A DNA stretch of 64,000 nucleotides from positions 186,001 through 250,000 of the forward strand of contig JAWPHD010001815.1 of the NCBI GenBank assembly GCA_037043455.1, given 5' to 3'. The notes below the pieces were generated by a model. That model was not told the DNA's origin, made no database searches, and worked only from the letters and a program-made list of their open reading frames with translations. Of this stretch, positions 46,741-57,800 are shown one piece after another (the first letter of the stretch is position 1; every line of letters begins with the position of its first letter). Origin of the DNA: Cyrtodaria siliqua (Eukaryota; Mollusca; Bivalvia; Adapedonta; Hiatellidae). The position numbers were made by a program, and so were the translations under genes.

Positions 46741-48859
46741 TAGAGCGGGTGCACCTATTTACGAACCTGTTCCCAAATCCGAACACATTTTGAAATACTA
46801 ATATAAAAGTTGAATTTAAACAAATTCCGCGAATATGACGTCATTAATATCATGTCATTTCCTTTCTCTTTCACCTCGGCGCCATATTTTCAATGAGCTG
46901 GTTGTTTTGATAGAGAATTGTCTACTTTTCTTGGAAGCCTTACTTTTGGTAAGTAAACTTAAATGTTTGCTAATGTTTTGCACCCATTTTGTAAGAATAT
47001 ATGTCACTGTATATGTATGGTCAACTTGGTGACTACGCATAGTTAGCATGCGGAAACATGTACTTTTCATGTGTGATGGTCGTGGTAATGAAGTGACGTC
47101 TCGTTTCAGAAGGACAGCGGTGTTCGGAATTACATTCAAAATATTTACCATTGTTTTCAATTCCGAACTAAATATAACGAGTAGATCCTTTGCTTATTTC
47201 TTTCTTGAAAATTACAACTTTACTAATTTAACCATACAAACTATAATTCGATGTATAACTACTAAATGTGTGATGAGGGTGGTATCTTCTATTAAGTTAG
47301 AACCAAGCAAGATGTCCGCAAATGATGAAACGCCAGCAACATTAGTTCCATCAGCCACGATTCAAACATCAACTGCAGTCACAGTAAATTGTTGCTAGAG
47401 TTGCAGCTTTGTTAACACCAACTGCAGTCACGGAAAACGTTGCTAGTGTTACAGCCTTGTCAACTGACACTCAAACATCAACTGCAGTCACGGACATCGT
47501 TGCTAGTGTTACAGCCTTGTCAACTGACACTCAAACATGAATTGCAGTCACGGAAAATGTTGCTAGTTTTGCAGCTTTGTCAGCATCAACTGCAGTCACG
47601 GAAAACGTTGCTAGTGTTGCAGCCTTGTCAACTGACACTCAAACATCAACTACAGTCACGGACATTATTGCTAGTGTTGCAGCTTTGTCAACTGATACTA
47701 GTAAGTCTATTGACGTTATAGAACAAATGTCAACAAATCTACCAGCCTCAACGATATAATTCAATGAGCCCCAGCTTACGGCAACACCTGTCACTACTGA
47801 ATCCTTGACTACTTCTGCATCGATCCCCAACGTTGGTTCTCCAGTTGCATCGTGCTCATCAGTGTATGTTGCCGCTAATCCAGATGCTACTGGCGATGCA
47901 TCACCACTCTCCAAATACCTAACAACGCCAAAATGTATTAAGGAATCTGCATGAAAACCGAAGGTGCGAAGGGTTATAATGCCAAAGACTGTAACAGGAT
48001 CTAAGTACAGACAATTGCTGAAAGAAAAAATTGAACAAAAGGAGAATGAAATTAAAAAAAGGAAAAGCGAAAGCAAGAGCGTTTAGAGAAAAAACTTACA
48101 GAAGAACTGAAAAATGAAACTGAAGAAATGTAAAAGAGCGCAAAGAAGCTAAAATGAAACAAAAAGAGAGGAAGAGGCTTGGTAGAGAAAAACTACTAAA
48201 GGAGAGAGAGCACTCTGATTCGGATGACTGCTTGAAAGTAGATGGAAACACCATACGAAGAATCCATACAATGCGCAAACTGATACAGGAGATTTCAATT
48301 TCCATGTGTTGCTAATGAGTTGGTTGAGGGTTTGGGCGAATTACCATTTGAATGTTGCTAATTCTATAAATGATGAACTATCCTAACTGTTACTAAAACA
48401 TTGATAAAAAAACATTTTATCAATTCCAGAAAATTCAACTATGATATTGTCAGTTGATATAATGTGTGTGAGATGAAATATTTATAGATTCGATTTGTAT
48501 CAAAACAATTCAGAAATACCTACTTTAATTTTGTTTATTGTAATTATGTTTATGTTCTTATAATAGTTTCATGTTTATTTTGTTCTGTGTTGATATTTTT
48601 TAAAAAATCTTAAACTGTTCGGAATTACATTCTTGCTTGTTCGGAATTAAATACATTGTTCGGAATTGCACGTCGTCATATGCTTTATAATATGCACTGT
48701 ACTATCGTTACTATTATCTATATAACGTTCGGTAATAGACGTAGTGGTAGCTGAGTGTTTCTTTAATCATAATACATGGCCGTTTTAGCGAATATTGTAT
48801 CTAATACCGAACAATATATTTTTCCGTTTAGATGTTCGTTAATATAGGTGCACCCGCTA
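46741..48859 (+). mobile_element. pogo-like transposon, degenerate
   Basis: TA at both ends (46741-46742 and 48858-48859) with inverted repeats GCGGGTGCACCTAT; the left copy has two extra bases. TGTTCGGAATT and variants occur several times in both orientations near the ends (47121, 48618, 48640, 48659 and others), as expected of subterminal binding sites. The coding relic inside matches the C-terminal part of pogo/CENP-B-like transposases. Confidence 0.7.
47312..48304 (+). pseudogene. pogo/CENP-B-like transposase C-terminal region with tandem repeats
   Basis: ATG at 47312 opens a Ser/Thr/Ala-rich region that turns into a ~20-residue tandem repeat (Ala-Val-Thr-Glu-Asn-Val-Ala-Ser-Val-Ala-Ala-Leu type, 47390-47710). 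Then come Ser-Pro-Leu-Ser-Lys-Tyr-Leu, Pro-Lys-Thr-Val-Thr-Gly-Ser-Lys, and a Lys/Glu-rich coiled-coil. The Ser-Pro-x-Ser-Lys-Tyr-Leu plus basic coil order is what I know from the C-termini of pogo/jerky-type transposases. The DNA-binding and DDE domains are not seen. Several stops and frameshifts are present (for example 47398, 47540, 47757, 48085), so it is dead. It lies between matching inverted repeats. Confidence 0.6.
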
Positions 48860-48925
48860 GATACACTTATTAATAATAAAATACACCTGAAACAATAGTT
48901 ATATGAAATAATAATTATTCGCCTA

Positions 48926-49491
48926 TTGTTTGGGGCGCTTGTTTCAGCCAAAGGTTTTTTGGACTTTTAAGATAAAATTAATCTACTACCTATATAAGTT
49001 ATATATCAGTGGAACAGACATTTTTAGTGGTACATAAAAATACTTTACTTTTCAAAATCGGTTGAGAAATAAAAATTTCATGTGCGAAAGTTGATTTTGA
49101 TGGGTCATTTTCAATGCAAAATTCTGCTGCATGAAAAATTCGAAAAATATATTTTTTTAGATTTTTTATTCAAACATAGTTTTAAATTGTTGGATATTAG
49201 TACATTAAGACACCCTGAAAGTTTAATAACCAAATATCAAGTTTTACTGAAGTTATTTGACATTTTGTAATTTTCTGCTGTCCGACCAACAAGGAATTTA
49301 CATAGGAAAAGCCCCATCAAAAAATCATTTTCGCTGTAAAATATTTATTTCTCAACTGATTTTCAAAAGTAAAGTAGTTTTATTTACCACTAAAACTGCC
49401 AGTTCTAATGATATATAACTGATGTACGTATTATTTAAATTGCTCGAGTTACTGCAGAAAAACCTTTGGCTGAAACAAGCGCCCCAAACAA
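48926..49491. mobile_element. MITE with long inverted repeats, TA target
   Basis: TA at 48924-48925 and 49492-49493. Arms start TTGTTTGGGGCGCTTGTTTC and continue AGCCAAAGGTTTTT. With gaps they extend to about 160 bp per side, including TTTTAGTGGTAMATAAAA and TTGAGAAATAAA. No coding capacity. A diverged relative lies at 22866-23145. Confidence 0.8.
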
Positions 49492-49671
49492 TACCTTTTT
49501 ATCCTTAAATTGTTTTTGCGAAACCAAAGGCGGTAAGTGAAATATCCTTCAGGCTGATCATCGTTTACAATGTCCGGCTGGTGATAAAAAACACCCCAAA
49601 ACACCGCTTTGCCACATAAATGGAATGGTCTTAATTCAAAGAAAAAACTGTCCATTTTATATATGTAGCGG

Positions 49672-50608
49672 GTTAAGGATGTTGGCTGGGCAAGTTTTGA
49701 CATCTTCAAGTCTAAACATTTTATTTTTCAAATCATAGTTTTATTTGACAACAGAATTGTTTCATTTTTTCCATTCTAGTAGATATGGATATAATGTAGG
49801 ATTTAAGATGGTAACATACCAAATTTTAAGCAAAATTTTTTTTTTCATATTTTTTCCGTCATTTGTGATCATTTTGTGTTGTCAACAAAATAGGGGGTAT
49901 GGGTAGCTCTGAGTAGAATTTATCCTTTTGCTATAAAATAAATCAGATTTTTGTTTTTCAGTAATGGAATACATATATAAAAGTAGATACTGAGCTAATT
50001 TTATTTTCGATCTCCATGTCAATATTGTGTGTACAGTATTTTACATTGAAAATGTCAAAATAACTCCAAAATGGGTGTAATTTAAAGAATTTTTAATAAA
50101 AAATCATTAGAAGCCTGGTGACCTATATATCTTTTTACTTGTTTTGAAAGAAATGTCATAGGACCTTGACATATACAAGTTTTAAAAAAAGTTGATCATT
50201 AGAACATAATTTTTTATCTTGAATTAATTTTTCGGTAAAAACAAAAGTGGGTGGGGTACGGTCCATATATGTTTGCTTTTTAAAGTAAAAAGACGAATGA
50301 GGAGTACAACTATTTTTGTATGATTTGAAAGATATGTATATATGCAATCGAAAATTAATTGTTGTTTTTCAATAAACGTTATGTTATGAAAACAATTGTG
50401 AAATGTTCAATGACTATTTTTTTCCTCTTTTTAGTGAAATTTTGAAGTTAGAAATATGTGCCTTCTTCAATGACGTCTAGTGGGGAAAAAAGTGTGGTGA
50501 CATAGACTTTTTTTGATAATTTTGAATCTAAATTATACCAAAGAAGCTTTAAATATGAGTTTAAAAAAAATCTCATCACTACGTCCTTTCCCAGCCAACC
50601 TCCTTAAC
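49672..50608. mobile_element. Element with 23-bp inverted ends, noncoding
   Basis: GTTAAGGATGTTGGCTGGGC at 49672 faces the complement of GTTAAGGAGGTTGGCTGGGA ending at 50608. The 0.9 kb interior is AT-rich without an ORF of note. The target-site duplication is unclear. Confidence 0.65.
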
Positions 50609-51736
50609 AGCATTCAGTTGTCAGTGGCGTGTAGATTTTGTCCTAATAGAAAACAGCCAACGGTGAAATCATCACTTATGGCAACACAATGGTTAAAAGC
50701 GGTGACAGTTGACTTTATATTTACATTTACAACTTACTATGCAATCTGTATATCAATCACAGTTTATGCCTGCATGATTTTAAAAGTTGTGTTATATATC
50801 AGATGAACGTTTGCAATTATGTGACTGTGTTTTCTTTATCTAAAAAATTAAATTATAACGCATATTTTACTCGGGTTCTTTTTAAAACAAAATATTATAT
50901 AAAACGGAATAACAACAATGTTTACATCTAATATTCTTCTGATACACAATTTAGTTATATATCTCCTACCCTTACACCAAATAATTTCAAATTACCAGTT
51001 TTTGTGGCGTGGGAGGAAACAGATAATTATGATATTAAGGTTTATAATACATAATACGCTAAGTTTCCTTATTTCATACCTTAACATTTGTAATAAGTCA
51101 ACTGATATGTGTATTTTCGTATTTTCATTATTGTATAACTAAGATGGTTTTATGAAATAAAATAAAAAGAAATCCGTATTCAATAATACATAACAAGAGA
51201 CAGTGAATTTTGGGGGAAAAAAGTTGATTTTTCCAAAAACTTATTTTTTTCATTCTTCGTTTTTAAATATAAAAGGAATAGTTTTGAAATTATATTCGTC
51301 TCACCATCATAAAAAGGTAAGCAAACATATTATTAGTGAGTTTTATGTCTCTAGTGAAACAAGGCTAGTTATATAAGAATTTCCAGTTTCAAAAGGCGAT
51401 ACATGCTGTCATAATTAAAGGTTAGTGTATAGTGTTAAATACAATATTGAATTCTAGATTCGTTCCCGGCAGGTACAATTCATATTTAAATTGCATCTGT
51501 TTTGTAGTAGTCCAAAATAATTAATTACGCTAAATCAGCCGGATTTGCAGTCTGGTAAACACAAACTTATGACCACTGTATGCAAATTATAATTGATTTT
51601 AGCTATTACCTTTATGCATGTGTCGACGAGGTCGACTGTATTGCCGATACTTTGACAACGCAATAGAATTTCGGCAACCTGTTACACAACGCCTTATTTC
51701 TGTATTAATTTTCTTTTCATCTTATCACTCTGACAG
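50609..51736 (+). other. Probable intron upstream of the first visible CLCA exon
   Basis: No exon was found. Position 51736 ends a T-rich tract and TGACAG acceptor. ORFs here lack known motifs. Confidence 0.4.
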
Positions 51737-51878
51737 ATGGACAGTTTTTGTGAGGAAGACTCTGACACCACTGAGTCAAATGTCCGCCATAACAGCAAAG
51801 CTCCCAACTTGCAGAATAAAGTATGCAATGGATTGAGTGCATGGGAAGTGATGCGTCAACATGAAGATTTTAAAAGTG
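51737..51878 (+). CDS. CLCA: CLCA exon a: post-protease linker
   Basis: Acceptor TCTGACAG precedes it and donor GTAAAC follows. It encodes Met-Asp-Ser-Phe-Cys, then Lys-Ala-Pro-Asn-Leu-Gln-Asn-Lys-Val-Cys and Ser-Ala-Trp-Glu-Val-Met, the Cys-rich linker that precedes vWA in CLCA proteins. The first ATG is not a start codon, since the exon begins after an acceptor. Ends in phase 1. Confidence 0.85.
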
Positions 51879-54800
51879 GTAAACACTTAAATATATTTGA
51901 AACAAAATTGTCAACTATCGCGTCATTTCATTAATATCAATTAAAGTGGCCTTAATTAACAAATAGAAAAATAATTGCAGATATGATGCCTAATCTGTCT
52001 CGAAATTAACTGAACCTGCCTAATGTTCAAGGGAACGAGATGAGACATGTCTTTTATTCGTGTTCATGTATTCACTTTGTATATTTTAAATATACAGAAT
52101 ATTTTGTTCATGTTATTTTATCCTAATGGTATAATAACCATATCAAATAAAACATAGTGTCAATAATGTCAATACATACTGAAAAGGGGATTCTTTGGAA
52201 GCAACAAACACAAACAAGAGATAAAATCTGCAGCCTCGATGTTATTGAGTCTGTTCATGAGAGGTAATGTCAAGTGCAACACCTCTCACGCCTCCTAGTA
52301 CCGGCTTAATCGGTAAACTACTTTACGTCAGTTTCCTTGATAATCGATAATTAATCATCAGCCTTATTAACACTTACGCAATGAATTGCTACACCTCTCG
52401 ATACTCGGAATTACTGTAAAATATTGTAATTGCTCTAGAGATAATCAAATATTCTTTTACATAGAGAATAATTAACAGCATAAATTTGATACTGAATTTA
52501 TGTCACGAGGGAAAAAAGTGGTAATTTGGTTAAAAAAACGAGTTCGAAGGACGAGTTTTTTTAACCAAATTATTACTTTTTGCCTCGAATGACATGAAAT
52601 CAGTATTAAATTTATGCTGTTAATTATACTGTTTATTATATAACTTTACGTAAGAGAAGAAATTAAAAAATATTTTAACTATAAACCAGTGTGTTTTTTA
52701 ACAAATATGTAAAGAAAGTAGTTCCGGCAAAGTTATATCATCACTAGTGATGATATAAAAAAACTTTTTTGTGTGATACTAAAATTACGTCATTCATAGT
52801 TCAATGTAAATTTATGACAGTTATGTAATAAAAGGTCTTATTTGTCAGAAACATGTTATTAACTATGATATATAACAGTCTGAATCCAGCATACATACGG
52901 CTTATATACACTTCATACATCTATCTCTTCCAATCCGTTTGAAGTGTTTATCGGTTAAAGAAGATCTAAGATGATTGTGTGCACTAAGTATAGTTCACAA
53001 ATGAAAGTATATTCAATGTATTTAGGTAATAAGACTTCGACATTGTCTCCTACAACGAACACCACTCCTAGCTTCCACGTTGAACAAGAGACTGGACGGA
53101 TCCGGATGTTTGTGTTTGACGTATCTGGAAGTATGAGCGTAAGTTATATTTGATCTAAACCACGTTTTGAACCACCTTTTTATTTTACGTTTAAGGTAAA
53201 GCTAGATTTATATTGGAAGATATACAGAAGATATGTGTATATCCAGTATTTTATTTTGCACCCGATACAGTAATATACAACAAGAGGCCCAAGAGGGCAT
53301 GTGGACACTCTACTGGCTAACATGACTCCTATAACATCAATGAAGCGAGTGACTGCAATTTTTTTTTTTTAAAGTTTTTGAAGGCCCTATCGTATAAACG
53401 AGTCAAAATTAGCATTTATTACTAAATCAAGGGCCATAACTCCCTTGTTGCTGGTCCGATCTGGCTGGTGTTCTAACTTGTCCGAGCTTTCATTGATATT
53501 AACTATCTGGTAAAGTTTGGTAAAGGTCAGATGAAAAATGAAGGCCCTATCGGCTTAACGATGCAAAATTAGCATTTTTAACTAAATCAAGGGCCATAAC
53601 TCCGTTGTTGCTTGTCCGATCTGGCTGGTTTTCTAACTTGTCCGAGCTAACATTGATATTAACTATCTGGTAAAGTTTGGTAAAGGTCAGATGAAAAATG
53701 AAGGCCCTATCGTCTTAACGATGCAAAATATAGCATTTTTAACTAAATCAAGGTCCACAACTCCGCTATTACTGGTCCGATCTGACTGATTTTCAGACTT
53801 GTCTGAGCTTTCATCAACATAAGCAATCTGGTAAAGTTTGGTAAAGATAAAATAAAAAATGAAGGCCCTATCGTCTTAACGAGGCAAAATATACCATTTT
53901 TAACTAAATCAAGGACCAATAACCCCGCTGCTAGTGGTCAGATCTGACTGGTTTTTAAATTTGCCCGAGCTTTCATTGATATTAACAATCTGGTAAAGTT
54001 TGGTAAAGATAAGATGAAAAATTAAAGCTATATCTTCTTAACGAGACAAAGGTTAACGACGGACGGACAACGGACTCGCCATTCCAGCAGCTCTGCTGGC
54101 CCTTGGCCAGTAGAGCTAAAAATAGTAAAGAGCAATTTAATACAAATAAATGTTGAGCATATTAAGTTAATACATAACAAACATTATTTAGAAATTTAAT
54201 AATCTGTGCATTCACTCTTATTAGGCGTTATCATAGGTTATTGAAATTCCCAACACACAACAACACTGCATATAATTGCATTCATGCTTTGAAAGAATAA
54301 ATCAAATCTAAAATGTAGTTAGATACGTTTAGTGATTGAACCGTGTACGGTTATTTGTAACTAATACACTCAATTAGAACACAGTAGAGGCAAATTGTAA
54401 ATGGCAGATGCGGAAGCATATGGTTGACATCTACTGAAATTCTGAAACTGACAGTCATACTTGATGTTTGTATTAAATCATGCCTTGTCGTACCTTTCGC
54501 AGTTCGTTTTCTTATTTCTCTGGCATTATTGGTTAGTGTTTGTTTTGGTTTATCTATCATTCTCTTTCGTTTGTTTGAGGATTTAGCGTAACGTTTATAT
54601 ACAATATACGTTACATACGAGAAAACAAAAGGGCATCCAAATTGTTAACCCAAGGATCTGTTTCACATCCACGGTCTGCTAAGGCATTTACCTTCTGAAT
54701 TCCAAGTATGTAGAGTACTACTTAATAATTATACAACAACCCTTAACACATAACTAAACTCGAACACAATGACTTGGTATATACTATCCGCTACAAATAA

Positions 54801-57800
54801 ATAGTGTTATGACGTTGATTGTTATAGGGAAACAAGATCTTACAACAAAAGCAAGCAGCGTTGTTGGCAATAGATAGTTTGGTAGAAAAGGTAAGCTGGC
54901 TAGGAATCGTATCATTCTCAAGCAGTGCAACCGTTCTAGCTAATTTGACTAAAATCAAGAAGGCTTCAAGAAAACAACTTAAACTTAAGGTTCCAGACCA
55001 AGCTGGTGGAGGGACGAACATTTACAGCGGTTTGGAACTGGCAGTGCTAGTAGGTAACATTTTCTACATACAACAACATACATGAAAATGAATATTTTTA
55101 ACATTAAGATGGCATTTGGTTATTGCACTAGATGCATAGTTGTTTTGTTTGAATACTGACAAGGGGATCATGTGGCAGCAACAAATACAAACAAAAAGAA
55201 GCATAGTAGACTCGGTTTTATTGAGTCTGTTTATGAGAGGTAATATACGGTCCCACACCTCTCACGCTCCGTAGCACCGGCTTAAGCGGTATTCTACTTA
55301 AAAGCTACACAGAATGGACTGAAGAGGGTTTAATCTAATGTTGGTAGAATTTGTTACCCAGCCCATTTGTCATTATATTTTGATTTTACTCTGTATGTAA
55401 AATATGGGCAATACATATGTTTAAATCTAAAAGAATGGGCTCGATGATCCCAAAGGACGAGTAACTAATAACACTAACTATCAATTATTTATTTATTCAT
55501 GATTTTGAAATTATTTATACATACAAAATTCACATTGATTTGCTAGTGTTACGACCAATGTTAAGTGTAATTTGGAGTCAATCATCGAGATCAACATTTT
55601 ATTTTATTTATCGGCCACTTGTGTTAATTTTCATTTGGTGTCACGATTATGGAAAGCGTGTGTTAGCTGCTGTGACAGTTGTTTTTGATCATATGTTTGA
55701 ACTTTACACCTTAGTGAACAACAAGTAATAGATATATTATGGTCTCATCGCGTAGATTGATTTAACATAGAGATACATACAATTATAGCTCATATGAGTG
55801 GGCCACATTTAAGCATTCAACCACAAACAGCTATAATGAGACAGTGACAATGAAAGGTGTCGGATCTTGGGGATACTGTGAATTCAGTATATATATTAAA
55901 GGGAGATAATTTGAACTCACTACGACAACTTTCGAAATTTGGGATCTCCTAAGAGATTCACGGTCACAAAGCAGAATTATATACAGGGAGACATATTTGT
56001 GATCTACCAAGGACAGACAACTTTCGGACAAACTACGGCAGGGCGCCTAGCTATGACAAGATAATCAAGAAATCAAGCGTATGCATTCATTTCCTAAAAA
56101 GGATAGGTGCAACACACGCTGATCAACTGTATCTCTACATCATAACTCACGCGTCTGCAGGCACAATTAACATATAGACGCATACATACATACACTTATA
56201 GCTCATATGAATGGGCCACATTTAAGCATTCAACCACACACAGCTACATTAAGACAGTGACAATGAAAGGTCTTGGGGATACTGGGAATTCAGTAAATAT
56301 ATTAAAGGGAGATAATTTGAACTCACTACGGCAACTTTCGAAATTTGGGATCTATATATACGCATCAAATATGCAAAGACGACTGGTTGGCTGAATGGTA
56401 TTTTACATCATTTTAAGCACATTGGAGACTGTATATGACGGTCGATATTTTTGTAGTGAAGGCAGACCTGTTAAAACCTGTACTGTATAATTCCTACCAT
56501 CCGCAAAAATAGACACTTTCTCATTTACAAAGAAAGTATAAAAAGATAAATCTGGAAATCGTCTAACACGAACAATACAAACAATATTCTCGGTTTGATT
56601 GAGACTGTTCATGAACGGTATTGAAAAGTGCTAGCCCTCTAGCCCCGGGTTGAGCAGAACTCAATATTTAAAATGTCAATAGTACAGAAACTTGAGCCAT
56701 CCCGACGATAGTATGCATAAGACGGAGAACATGGAACCTTCAATGATGTGTTTACACACCATTCCATGGCCAGCGGCGTATGGTCCCAGTTTCTAACAAA
56801 AAACTTTACCCTAAACGAGAACACAATGGGCGAAATAAACAAAATGGAATTCAACTGGTAGCAGAGGTTATGAAGTCTGCGTATCAGAGGTAACAGTCAA
56901 AAGACTAAATTAAAAAGCAGGCAATACATCTTAAGGGTGATTAAACAATACCAGAACCTATAAAGGCTGGAGTAGTGGAACCACATATTCGAAATTTAAG
57001 TAAAAAACCAAACGCGTATTTGGGAATGCACCATCGATATCTGTAAATATCGGGCTAAGCGATCTCCAAAAATCAGAATGAATAACAGTTCTGATTGCAA
57101 GCACGGGGAGACGCGTTACCGCCGCCACACTGCACATGCAACGCTACTGTGATATATAAAAAAGTATGAAAGGAGAAATCTGGAAATCGTCGAACACGAA
57201 AAAACAAACAATATTGCAGTCTCGGTTTGATTGAGACTGTTCATGAACGGTTTCGAAAAGCTCTAATTACTGTTCATGCCCTCTAGCCCCGGGTTGAGCA
57301 GAACTCAATATGTAAAATGGCAATAGTACATAAATTAAAAGTCGAGCTCTAAATAGGATTCGAACATAGCTTCTTTACCATCTCGGTCAACTAGGCGTTT
57401 TATTATAACCAAAATGTTAACATCGTTTAAAAAACTAAGAATTTTATTTAAAAACTATACAAGAAACAGATAAAGATGGAGCATCTTAAATGAAATTAGA
57501 AACTGAACAAATGCTTACCAAGTAGTTTATATAAGTATTGTTTTTTTCAATAGGGTGACCCAATTAAAACAAAAGAATGATAGTCTAGTTTAATACATTC
57601 TGTTTGAACACATATATTTACTGGATAATAACAAAATGTAAAAAATAAATAAGACAAGGCGTATGAACTAAAATAGTGTTTTATGTTTATTTCCTGTAAT
57701 GGCCGTAATGTCTTGCATAACTGTTGATAGTATTGATATGTACAGTAAGATATTAAGCAATTATATCACATGTTGGTCTTTGCTTAAGTCATGAAGTGAT

